From positions 5,450,713 through 5,514,712 of the forward strand of contig NC_092574.1 of assembly GCF_037975245.1 (NCBI RefSeq): a DNA stretch of 64,000 nucleotides, given 5' to 3'. Every line of letters starts with the position of its first letter. Within the stretch, counting starts at the first letter, position 1. Positions 47,893-58,341 of this stretch are shown here, one piece after another. A program made the position numbers and the translations under genes. Origin of the DNA: Apostichopus japonicus. Taxonomy: Eukaryota; Echinodermata; Holothuroidea; Aspidochirotida; Stichopodidae. The notes under the pieces were generated by a model. The model searched no databases and had not been told where the DNA came from. It saw nothing but the letters and a program-made list of their open reading frames with translations.

Positions 47893-48638
47893 GATCAACG
47901 TCTACCCATGCACAGTAAACGTCTGCCCAGGCACAGTAAACGTCTGCCCATGCACAGTAAACGTCTGCCCAGGCACAGTAAACGTCTGCCCATGCACAGT
48001 AAACGTCTGCCCAGGCACAGTAAACGTCTGCCCATGCACAGTAAACGTCTGCCCAGGCACAGTAAACGTCTGCCCATGCACAGTAAACGTCTGCCCAGGC
48101 ACAGTAAACGTCTGTCCAGACACAGTAAACGTCTGCCCATGCACAGTAAACGTCTGCCCAGGCACAGCAAGTAAACGTCTGTCCAGACACAGTAAACGTC
48201 TGCCCATGCACAGTCAACGTCTGTCCAGACACAGCAAGTAAACGTCTGTCCAGACACAATAAACGTCTGCCCATGCACAGTAAACGTCTGTACAGACACA
48301 GTAAACGTCTGCCCATGCACAGTAAACGTCTGCCCAGGCACAGTTAACGTCTGTCCAGACACAGTAAACGTCTGCCCATGCACAGTCAACGTCTGTCCAG
48401 ACACAGCAAGTAAACGTCTGTCCAGACACAATAAACGTCTGCCCATGCACAGTAAACGTCTGTACAGACACAGTAAACGTCTGCCCATGCACAGTCAACG
48501 TCTGTCCAGACACAGCAAGTAAACGTCTGTCCAGACACAATAAACGTCTGCCCATGCACAGTAAACGTCTGTACAGACACAGTAAACGTCTGCCCATGAA
48601 CAGTAAACGTCTGTCCAGGCACAGTGTACGTCTGCCCG
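47893..48638. repeat. 21-bp minisatellite
   Basis: About 35 copies of GTAAACGTCTGCCCATGCACA. CATGCACA and CAGGCACA units alternate in the first half (42-bp dimer), and more varied TGTCCAGACACA units fill the second half. Because 21 is divisible by three, frames stay open on both strands (up to 197 codons). This is read as a by-product, not a gene. The array is interrupted at 48639 by an inserted element and resumes at 50532. Confidence 0.96.
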
Positions 48639-48671
48639 TATGGCAAGCCGTTTTAACATTTACCTCTCTAT

Positions 48672-49166
48672 TCTACTTAAGTAGAATTAATTCCACTTAA
48701 GTAGAATACAATTAAGCTTAAGTGAAATGAATTGCACTTAAGTAGAATACAATTTAGCTTAAGTAAAATGAATTGCACTTAAGTAGAATTGCATTTTACT
48801 TAAGTTTAATTGTATTCCACTTAAGTAAAATTACCACTTTCTTTTAAGCTTAAGTTAAATTCAATTTCACTTAAGCTTAATTGTATTCTACTTAAGTAAA
48901 ATACAATTCTACTTAAGTAAAATTTAATTTAGCTTAAGTAAAAGTGTCATTCTTTTTCACTTAAGCTAAATGCATTTTACTTAAGTAAAATTGTATTTTA
49001 CTTAAGTAGAATACAATTAAGCTTAAGTGAAATTGAATTTAACTTAAGCTTAATTGTATTCTACTTAAGTAGAATTGTACATTACTTAAGTAGAATACAA
49101 TTGCATTATACTTAAGTAAAATTCAATTCTACTTAAGTAAAATACAATTTAGCTTAAGTGGAATTG
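48672..49166. repeat. left CTTAAG palindrome array
   Basis: CTTAAG cores at 48676, 48696, 48717, 48737, 48758, 48778 and 48799, so spacing alternates 20 and 21 bp. Each core is embedded in TACTTAAGTA, CACTTAAGTA or AGCTTAAGT, with A/T-rich linkers GAATTGNATTTT or GAATACAAT. The array continues to about 49160. Confidence 0.93.
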
Positions 49167-49231
49167 AAGGATATGGCAAGCCGTTATAACATTTACCTCG
49201 TGCGGAGAAGTGGTTGGTCTGGGGGCAATGT

Positions 49232-49375
49232 TTACATGGTACCGTGCCTTGTGGTACAACTACTACTAGTACCACTGCTTGGTGGTATGTCGTGTTGTAG
49301 TCGTTCCCTTGCCCTCAAAAGTGCTTTTCCAACTGCATCAGCAACATTTTGCAACGATTTATTGGCTGGCTGCAT
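49232..49375 (-). CDS. short ORF inside the inverted-repeat element
   Basis: Minus-strand ATG at 49375 opens 47 codons, reading MQPANKSLQNVADAVGKALL for its first 20 residues, then a basic stretch RARERL and a Ser/Thr-rich end. Composition is protein-like (an amphipathic helix over residues 8-27), and the plus strand of the same stretch is also open. It may be a remnant of an element-encoded protein. No homologue is recognised and no ribosomal or splice evidence is visible. Confidence 0.22.
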   Translation of the reverse strand: MQPANKSLQNVADAVGKALLRARERLQHDIPPSSGTSSSCTTRHGTM

Positions 49376-49652
49376 TTACCAAAAGTCTAACGTTCAGACT
49401 CAGTGATAAACATAGCTTTGCTTCATTTGCTAAGTATGGTGTTATGTTCGTATATACACAACGAAAGCTTGATAAGTATCGCAGAATGGGGGAATGGCCG
49501 CAAATGGTTACGTAACTAGTACGTCTTGAACGTAACTCTATAGGTATCGCATCACAATTAATTGTTCCATTGACTTACACACTAAACTCATCACTTTCAA
49601 GACCTGCCAAAGCATAGATAGAAGTTTTCATCTGGTATATCCTACCCACCAC

Positions 49653-49856
49653 ATGAGAGCTGTGCTCTTGGCCTATCATGGCACTTGCAAACTTCCATAT
49701 CATGACCGTTTAGATTATGAGCTAGAAGAGGAGCAAGTTTATCACACTGAACCCTTCCATATGCTCGCCCGGAGTAATATCAACATTAAACAAAAGATTT
49801 TTAAAATGGTTTATATCACCCTCGATCCTCCCTATTTTCACACCATCTGTACTTAA
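49653..49856 (+). CDS. short ORF inside the inverted-repeat element
   Basis: ATG at 49653 opens 67 codons, reading MRAVLLAYHGTCKLPYHDRL for its first 20 residues, then an acidic ELEEEQ segment, ending TLDPPYFHTICT before TAA. The even residue mix differs from the K/N/I-rich random frames around it. It could be a decayed piece of the element's own protein or a host exon captured by the element. No motif is recognised. Confidence 0.28.
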   Translation: MRAVLLAYHGTCKLPYHDRLDYELEEEQVYHTEPFHMLARSNINIKQKIFKMVYITLDPPYFHTICT

Positions 49857-50061
49857 AATTATGCTCTTTCATATGAAGGCAGAAAAAACGATGACAGTAA
49901 ATGATAACATGCTTAAGCAAGCTTTACGTTAGGTATTTTTACGTCTTTTCTGACAATGGTTAACCTATTGAGCGGATGAACACGTGGTGAGGTACCTATA
50001 ATAGTATACAAAGTAGGACTTCGCGGCAAGTACAGTGACGCAATGAGTAGCATATACTGAT

Positions 50062-50506
50062 TGACCAATCACATTTTACTTAAGCTAAATTGCATTTTAC
50101 TTAAGTGAAATAGATTGACCAATCACATTTCACTTAAGCGTAATTCTATTTCACTTAAGTAAAATGCAATTTAGCTTAAGTGAAATTGAAAAGCCATTTT
50201 GCTTAAGTAGAATAGCATTTTACTTAAGTAGAATTGAATTTTACTTAAGCAGAATTGCATTTTACTTAAGTAGAATTGAATTTTACTTAAGCAGAATTGT
50301 ATTTTACTTAAGTAGAATTGTAATTTACTTAAGTAAAATACGATGTAAACAAGAACCGTTTAAACTTAAGCTAATATGAATTCCACTTAAGTGGAATACA
50401 ATTAAGCTTAAGTAAAATGCAATTCTACTTAAGTGCAATTCATTTCACTTAAGCTTAATTGTATTCTACTTAAGTAGAATTAATTCTACTTAAGTAGAAT
50501 AGAGAG
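50062..50506. repeat. right CTTAAG palindrome array
   Basis: Same palindromic units as the left arm. Two TTGACCAATCACATTT words (near 50062 and 50112) mark its inner edge. They contain an ATTGG/CCAAT box. The outer about 100 bp mirrors the left arm. Confidence 0.93.
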
Positions 50507-50531
50507 GTAAATGTTAAAACGGCTTGCCATA

Positions 50532-50593
50532 TGCCCGTGCACAGTAAACGTCTGCCCAGGCACAGTAAACGTCTGCCCAGGCACAGTAAACGT
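50532..50593. repeat. resumed 21-bp minisatellite
   Basis: About three further units (TGCCCGTGCACAGTAAACG, then CAGGCACA units). They continue the 47893-48638 array on the far side of the inserted element. Confidence 0.95.
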
Positions 50594-51691
50594 TGTTCGA
50601 TTGATACAGTTATCCACGAAAGTACTGCTTGACCTTATATGAGGTGACTAACACTCTGGTCAGAGAGGTTGCTTGACCTTATCCATGTATTCTATTTTAT
50701 TTATTCTGCAGCGAAGACGAGGGTGGAATTCAATCTCTTCCTTTCATATTGAAGGCCAAACTGATCACGTTGAATTAAGGACACGCTGGATGTAAACACA
50801 AGGGATACTACAACGGTGGACGGATGTATCAAATAATTGCGTCATAGACTGTGGCGGATTATTGGCACAACAGATGACTCTGTCGGCAAATTAAGTGAGT
50901 GTGAATAAGAGAGAAAAGGACGCATGCATGGGTAGCAGACCATGTCAGCCTGTGTCTCTACACTGGCATTGACAATCCCAGGGAGGTGATTAGATTAAGA
51001 GCATCTCGGATATCATCCTGACTAACAAAATCTTACACAATCTTATTCATCTTGCGATTTCGAACAAGACTATTGTCTTACTCTGTTTTGTCTTTCCTGT
51101 TTGTAAGATGATGTCGCTGTGTCTACTTGGTGTATTCTTCAGACACGAGGCGTCGGTCAGTGTCATTCCATGCCCGTGAATCACCTACAAATAGCTCTCG
51201 AAGTTAGTATACTTGTACTACATGTAGTGAAAGCTGCTATACATCTCAAAAAGGACGCTCTACTACAAAGGATATCTGGTTGGTTTATTTTAAGTTCTCA
51301 CTTGCAGAGGTGCCACAGCCATATGGTTAACTTCAAAAAATCTGTCTGCCTTTAAACATCAAAACAGTCTGTCGAACTACAGCAACTCAACAGTGTAAAT
51401 ATACATGATATACTAGCATTTCGGCGCTATACTCGTGTAACACGAACGTTGTTATTTCCATCATATGACAAATTCAATATATTTGATATACAACGAATTA
51501 CACAAAAAAATCTGCTTTAAAGTTGATTTGGATTGTCAGATTGTAAATTTACAATTGTTTATACTATATATTATAAGAAAACCTTGTATAGTATAATAGA
51601 TTAATACCAAGTCTTAAATAAATAAATGATTTGTCTTCTGCAACCGCGTCTACTGTTGTTGTGAATATAACTCTCAAATTCATCGCAAAGG
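50594..51691. other. no gene seen
   Basis: Unique sequence. A frame at 51119-51355 has no supporting signals. Confidence 0.4.
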
Positions 51692-51860
51692 TATGTATGT
51701 ATGTATGTATGTATGTATGTATGTATGTATGTATGTATGTATGTATGTATGTATGTATGTATGTATGTATGTATGTATGTATGTATGTATATGTGATCTT
51801 CCCGCAAGCAGGAACTCGCGTCGGTCGATATTCTTATCGCAAAGGATTGGTTTGCATCAC
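51692..51860 (-). mobile_element. SINE 3' end with long (ATGT)n tail
   Basis: About 24 ATGT units (51692-51790) joined to GATCTTCCCGCAAGCAGGAA. On the minus strand this is the TTCCTGCTTGC-GGA-GATC 3' end of the SINE copies at 12055 and 42992, preceded by CTTTGCGATAAG-like body sequence. This is a third family member, mostly truncated, with an expanded tail. Confidence 0.7.
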
Positions 51861-52730
51861 TTTGATATCTTTTCTTGCCACTGAGGACTAAAAAACGTGA
51901 AGCAAAAATAAAAACCACCGCTTGATGGTACCGAAAACTTGGTGACGGGCCAGTTTTCGTCAGTTTACGTCACCCCCCTTTACATCATTAATGTGCATAA
52001 TTAGCACGGGTGAACTTTTAACGTTATACCATTGTTGAGTAAAAAATAAATTGCTGAACTTGGCGGAACTGGAAAGTAATTGAGGTCAGTAGAGGTGAAA
52101 GTCTGAAATATTGCAAACATGAAAATTCAACAGCATCTTCTTCTTCTTGCGCATTGTGCTGCTGTAATTTATGTTAAATAGGTCGATCCTACTGGGTGGT
52201 TGAGTGAACATGTATATGTTCATGCAGTTACTGGCTATAGGGATAGCGACCTTGGTGTCATCAGTGTTGGCCTGTATGAAGTCTTGCAGTGACTAGAACG
52301 TCCACCTCACATCCAGGATAAGTTTCCAAGTTGATAACCCACCGGGAGCCAGTGTCTGTCGGCCTAGTATTAAATATTGCTGCTGTGCACAGCTATACGT
52401 AAGCGATGAATCGGGAAATCTTACTCTTGTTGTTCTATTGATTTCGAAACAACTCCGCCTGTCTCGGCTGCTTAAAATGTTGCAGAAGAGAGTGCCTACA
52501 CTTCCCCCCCCCCCACAGTATCTGACAAGACATTCAGATATACGTAAAGCTTGGGGGATAAACTCTCGCACGTCGGATCCGGAGACGACTACGTGGCGGT
52601 CATATGCCGCGAGATGGGGGGGGGGTGGGGGATGATAAGATGGGACGAACCAGAAAGTATTATAAGAAGCGATATATTTTATGTTGTAAAGGAAATGTGC
52701 CTGATTGTCTGACTAAGAAATTTTAATTCT
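51861..52730. other. no gene seen
   Basis: C-run at 52505-52515 and G-run at 52617-52630. Unique otherwise. Confidence 0.4.
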
Positions 52731-53050
52731 TAATAATAATAATAATAATGGACATTTAGAATGCGCCGGTATCCGTCAAAAAAGACGCTCATGGAGCAGT
52801 GACACAAAAAGTGCGACAGCAAAACAAAAAAACAGTAAACTTAGTACAAGACAAAAATGCAAGAAAAAATGGGCAACATTGAACAATTAATTAAACAGTT
52901 TTCATCAGATGAGTTTTGAGAAGCAAGACTGATGGATCGGTTTTACATGTTCTGGAAAGCTGTTCCACAGAGAAGGGGCAGCAGCAGCAAAAGCTCTCTT
53001 GCCCCATGAGCGATTTGAGCGATTTTCACACAGAAGTAGTTTATTGTGTG
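52731..53050. repeat. dispersed retroelement-like repeat with (TAA)n end
   Basis: (AAT)n at 52733-52749, then GGACATTTAGAATGCGCCGG and, near 52960, AAGCTGTTCCACAGAGAAGG followed by GGCAGCAGCAGCAAAAGC and CTCTTGCCCCATGA. I associate this string with a common invertebrate dispersed repeat, probably a LINE/SINE 3' region. The exact family is not known to me. Confidence 0.5.
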
Positions 53051-54113
53051 ATCTCATGAAATTGCGATTTGCATGATATGTTTACGTAACAATGGTTACG
53101 TAACAATGTCGGATTTCGTGGCTTTAATGTTTACCACTACGTAAATGCATGTGCTCAATAACGATAGGGATAAAAATTATCTGATAGTGTCCAATTCTAT
53201 GTTATTTGTATGTACCACTGTATATGATAATGCAATGATCAGAGGACAGGAAGTCATAAGCTGGGTGTTCCCTCATATGCATAGTCTCATACGACGTACG
53301 GGAGTTCCTGAACAGCTTAACCAAGGGTAGGGTTTCATTTAAATCAATGTACTTCCTCCCCTCCCCCTCCCCCACCCCACCCCCTCCTCGGTCTGTCAGT
53401 GGCTTAGGATTCTCTCAGCCCTAAGAATATCATGATGTTTATGTGCTCTACGCCAATGGCTCATATAGGACAACAAGTACAACTTTTGTCTCGAAAATTC
53501 GACTTTTATTGAAGAGTCGAAATTTATAGATGAATGGTTGAAATTTTGACATAGCAATCAATTTTATTTTATATCTCCACTAAGCAAGCGATTTATAGCA
53601 GCTCTCTGCGTTAAGGTCAATACGTTTACAAACAGGCCCTATTCTTGTTGACTTCATGTATGTTGTAAACTCTAACAACCATGTTTCACCTTAATGGCCA
53701 ACAACATTGTTAAACATTAATTGTGTCCGTATGGCATCATATAATATACTGTATCATACTGTTCTGTATTTAATGTTTTATTCTTTGAGACTAGTAAATA
53801 TGAAAATGTATACATAATTCAGTGATGGACACATTCATAGCCAAACTTCTGTGGATTGTTTTGAAATTAATTGTTGTCTTTATTTGGGTCTCTGAGCTAT
53901 GAGATACTTGCGTAAGACCTACCCACACGTACTATAAGGCCAGTGTATTTGTAAATGTTTAAAACTGTTAAGATACAAAAAAAAATCATGTACAAGAAGG
54001 AATACCAAAGTTGAAGCTAAAAGAATAAAGACACTTTTTTTTTGCATCTGTCACGAAATATTTGTATGCCTCAAGAGACCCTACGCAGTTCCATTGTGTA
54101 TCTGTGCCATTAG
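53051..54113. other. no convincing gene
   Basis: An ATG-started frame at 53145-53330 (61 codons, ending at CAAGG|GTAGGG) might be an exon but has no acceptor. C-rich tract at 53352-53390. Confidence 0.35.
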
Positions 54114-54222
54114 AAGAGGGTATACGTATGACGACTATCGTACCGGCTATGGGGAAAGAAGGGATAATATTGTATCAAAGAATGAAGATGGAGTCTTCGG
54201 AAACCGTCAGCCAGCACCAATG
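54114..54222 (+). CDS. candidate internal exon, Tyr/Arg-rich
   Basis: Acceptor with pyrimidine tract (TTCCATTGTGTATCTGTGCCATTAG) ends at 54113. The donor ATG|GTATAT starts at 54223. The 109-bp block begins with one base of a split codon and reads RGYTYDDYRTGYGERRDNIV, then SKNEDGVFGNRQPAPM, ending in phase 0. The dense Tyr/Asp/Arg/Gly composition is unlike neighbouring random frames. It would suit a flexible cytoplasmic tail or linker, but the family is not recognised and no partner exon is visible. Confidence 0.38.
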
Positions 54223-54796
54223 GTATATATAGCTGTGAGCTTTCTTATTATGGACAAATTGTCAAAGCCAGGACGGTAACAAGATCGGAACCTCTCATGA
54301 TATAGCAGGTGTTCAAACCAGTCGTGTTTGGTGTGAACTTTTAAGCTGTTGATTTGAGAACTAAACTGGAACTGAGAACTATGATACGACAATATTTTTC
54401 AAGGTTATAATATAGATATCTTAGTTTATCTGACACGACTTGTAATATACTATAGGCTTCTTGTGTTTCAGTTGAACTATAGTGTATCATCATTCACGCA
54501 AGATTACCACACTGCGATCATTACAGCTGATGTACCTCTGAGTCTATATGCTACTTTGCATATAACCATTGGGGCGTCCATAACAAAGCAGATGAGAATC
54601 TCGTACGCTTCGCCCTTTATTTCATGCTTCTAAGTCATATAAACACGTATAAAGACAAACTGGTGAATATTCAATTCCTTATACTCCATCAAATAAAATT
54701 TCCCTCACTAACGATCTTTTTCGATTATTTGAAACTTAATCTAATTATAAGATAACTAAAAACACATGGTTCAAAATGTTCCCTTCCAAATTTGCA

Positions 54797-55441
54797 TTTT
54801 CCCGGAATCTCGCCCACCTTCTCCCCGCGCCTCCCCCCCCCCCCTTCCCTGCCTGTTTTTTGGGCATGTCGTGAATCGAGTTGTTAGCACATCTGTTTAC
54901 AAATACATGCTACTTTCACTAATAGGAGTAAACGTCCATCAATCCTGACCTGTATGCTATTCAGTGGTTACACCCTTGTTGGGGCGCTCGGTATGGATTG
55001 ATAATTAAACCGAGACTTCACGAGTCAATCAACCACCAGAGTCTCGTTGTTATACAGTTGTGTGTAGAATGTTAAGTCCGATTTATATACTCTATGATAA
55101 AACGTACAAGTTTGGATAGCCTTGAAAAGTGGTGACGGTATTTTATCGACAATGGAGTAATATCAAGGAACACATGACGTATATACGAGGCAAAGAACTG
55201 AACAACTTACTCGACGAACAGACAAAGCCGGCTACATTAGATCTAGGACTATACGGTACTTGTCTAAACTATACTATTATAGCCTGTAAATAGACCTGCA
55301 TTTTCCCCGCGGAATCTCGCCCTTCCTCTTACCACCCCCCCCCCCCCGCCCTCCCCTTCCTGTTTTTTTTTTTTTGGCATGTCGTGAATCGAGTTTTTAG
55401 CACATCTGTTAACAAATACATGTCATTTTCACTAATAGCCT
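54797..55441. repeat. 135-bp direct repeat pair
   Basis: Copies at about 54797-54930 and 55299-55436. Both have GGAATCTCGCCC, a C-run, CCTTCC, CCTGTTTTTT, GGCATGTCGTGAATCGAGTT and TTAGCACATCTGTTWACAAA. They lie about 500 bp apart in the same orientation. Differences are mostly run lengths. Confidence 0.88.
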
Positions 55442-55449
55442 ATTCCCCC

Positions 55450-58341
55450 CCCCCCTCCCCAACCCCTCCACCTCAGTCCCCTGGTGTCGCCACAAAATAC
55501 ATTTGCATGATAAACAAGAGAGATATAGTGTATTTGTATATATATCTATGTTATGATTCAGTACATATAGATATCAATAAAATGTATTGGTCGAGATATT
55601 ATCATCAATCTGATCAAAATAAGTCTGCCTATTAGTTTAAGTCTCTCCGAATCTAAATCCAACATCACACCCATCTACGATATCATTCCTGCTATGAACG
55701 AAACTTCAAAGATTGGTGTCACCTAATTCCGAAAGAGCTTGAAGCTTGTGTTATGAACTTAGTTTAATGTATTTACTTGTTATGATTAAAGCTCGATAAA
55801 GTTGATAAAAAAAGAGATTGACGAATATTCTATTTACTTCTTTATGAATTAAACCAGGGAATGCCTTACAACCTTCTCTCTTTAACGGCAGCAGACGGAC
55901 AAGCTAAATATATCTCGCAATCGCCGCTGAAACTTTGCAGTGTTTCTAAGGTTAGGTATGCGTTAAAATGACAATACAACTTTATCAAACATACTTAGTG
56001 CTTCAATAACCGATATTTAATAACAAAACCAAATGTCGGAGACTATACAGTTACATATGCTATACTATATAAATATTAGTGAGATTCCAACTGATATACA
56101 TAGCTATTCTAAATGGTTATTATTCTAGCGTCATTACAAAGCATCTTGTCTCGCGATTCAGTATTGGTTCACAACATGGGAACCAGTGTTATATATGACT
56201 ATAATGCACCGAGTGGACCCCGGGCAAAAAGGTCATTGGACAAATGACGTGTTGCCAAGTTACACGAAACGCAGCAATTTGACAATTTGATCATTTTCGT
56301 CAACTGGAAAATGATATACAAATTTTTCGTGATGTCTCAATATCTACAATTCGCCTGTCCATTCAAAAAATACCGTCTATTTTGGTATTATATTAAAAAA
56401 AACAGTTGTTTGAAAAGAGAAGAGGGTGAGCTGAGTTAATTGGAAGTTTCTACAATCCAGTTATGACAGGCCTAGTCTCTCTGTTATTTCGCTAGGATAC
56501 ATGGCACGCTTAGTTATAGTATTAGGGCAAGACTTGTACGTAAGAGTACTAAATGTCGGGTTTCATTAGTTCTATAGTAGGCTATATGCAAGAAGGTTCA
56601 TGGATCCCGAACTGCTCTGGGCCCTCGAGCACTCCTCGATTGTTCAGTTCGCCAATTTGCCTCTGGATGCTTGGCCAATTATAGTAATAGCTTCCTGTGC
56701 TTGGGCAAGGACTCCGGGTCAAGGAAATTCGTACTTTACAGATTGATCAATTGTTCGGAAGAAGCAGCTAAACTACTGGAGTACCGTATTAATGACCAGG
56801 GACATGAGGTCAATAAACAGGCCCACCCCCCCCCCCTTGCTCATGCACTCATATCAAATAGGAATATCTAATGAAAAGACTTTCCTTAAGAAAGTGGCCA
56901 TACCAATTCAGCTGAGTTGACCGGTCCATCGACGGCAATGTCCCAAGGGGACTCTCGTTACCCACTTATCTTGTTAAACTATTTGGCCAGAACTAATTTT
57001 ATCGAACAAACCGTAGATGGGCCCACACAATAGCTTAATCCGTGTGAATTGGTTAACCGCGTTGTGCTTTTGACTGTCATTCTATTCAGCCTTCGTGTCT
57101 TCTTTATCTGTCTGTCAGAGATATACAAACAGTTTAAAACGTGCCATGCAAGTTAATATGGCGGCACAAATAAAATCACTTGTTACTACAGTTGATCTTA
57201 CGGCTACCTTTATGACAATAGAGGCAGATTCTCTGCTCTAATCCACCAGCTCAGTTGGTTTATTGCTCGTGGTTAAGTATAGGCTTATCGATTGCCCGAG
57301 TAACCAGGCTCTGTTCTTAACTATATATATATATAACTCGGTCGAATTTCATCATACAACAAAATTTCACAAAACATATTGTTATATACTCGCCACGCCC
57401 TCTAACTGTTTATTTACATAAGTAGGCTGTTTGCAGTACATAAGCAGTTTGCTTACCGCTTCTTCTTTTTCATTTTTCTTTTACTTCGGTCTCTTTAGAA
57501 TATTTTATCGGTAGATTTTTCTCTCTTTTTTCCTCTCTATCTCTCTCTCTCCTACTTATAGATTTTATGGTTTTGTGAGAAGGGTTGCGTGATCAGGGAC
57601 ATCATACATTGATTGGTCTTTAAGGTTCAATGTTCAGAAAGGTAAACCTTTCACTAGAAATTACCCAATCGTCATTAACAGGTTGATTCCCCTCACTTGT
57701 TGTTCTCTACGCATGAGGCGTTGAAGTATAGACCACACGACGAGAATGGCTACGCCTCCTTTAGATGAATGAACCAATCAAATAAGTCACATATGAAAAT
57801 GTTGTCACCTGGTGTGTTCTTAGCACCAATCAGATTAGTGAATGAAGTCCCCCTCGCTTCACTACATACAGGTGCAAGATTGATACTTTTCCATATCAGT
57901 ATACTGTGTATTTTTCTATGTCTAAAGCTTTTTAATCTCTTCAACGCTCATTTGAAAATTGTTCCTTAACGGAATTCAATCAATAAAGAAGCAAGTTTGT
58001 TTGCTTTTTGTTTATGTATTGCAACGTGAACTTACTTTGCGGTAAGCTAATAAACACACCTGTTTATGTATTAAGCGATAAATCAACACTGGAACCGTTC
58101 ATCATTTCAGTACATTGTGTGAAGCGAGACTGTTTATTCATAATTCAACATTACATGAACTTCAAAACCACGTGAAGCCCATTGTGTGTATAGTACATTT
58201 TGAATGATTGAACACACCGACTGGAACTATTGACGTACACGTGTGTCACACAATATAGGGATATATGAACCAGCCGACATGTTTCCCGATTCCTTCTGTA
58301 TGTAATGTGCCTATTGCTTGGGATCGCCTAAAACTTTCATT
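55450..58341. other. no supported gene; upstream region of the 58342 exon
   Basis: AT-rich unique sequence with (AT)n at 57324-57334 and a pyrimidine-rich tract near 57520-57555. Frames such as 56671-56871 are unsupported. Confidence 0.4.

Larger units (their letters stand above)
48639..50531. mobile_element. 1.9-kb inverted-repeat element with CTTAAG palindrome arrays
   Basis: Left end TATGGCAAGCCGTTTTAACA; the right end is its exact reverse complement. Flanking 6-mers TGCCCG (48633-48638 and 50532-50537) are a target duplication, because removing the element and one 6-mer restores a normal 21-bp unit of the host minisatellite. The arms match almost perfectly for about 105 bp, then with one 42-bp difference for about 200 bp. 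Each arm is mainly an array of CTTAAG palindromes. A direct internal copy of the terminus (TATGGCAAGCCGTTATAACA) lies at 49172. The roughly 0.9-kb centre has only short ORFs and no recognisable transposase, so it is probably non-autonomous. The superfamily is unknown to me. 6-bp duplications occur in a few groups (for example Polintons and, as I recall, IS3EU or Dada), but the ends do not obviously fit. Confidence 0.85.

Noticed and set aside
47895-48488. 197-codon minus-strand ORF of heptapeptide repeats
   Set aside because: It lies entirely in a 21-bp minisatellite, and frames on both strands are open for the same reason. No start context or other signal.
51601-51918. ORFs encoding YIHT and MYVC repeats
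   Set aside because: Translations of the (ATGT)n microsatellite.
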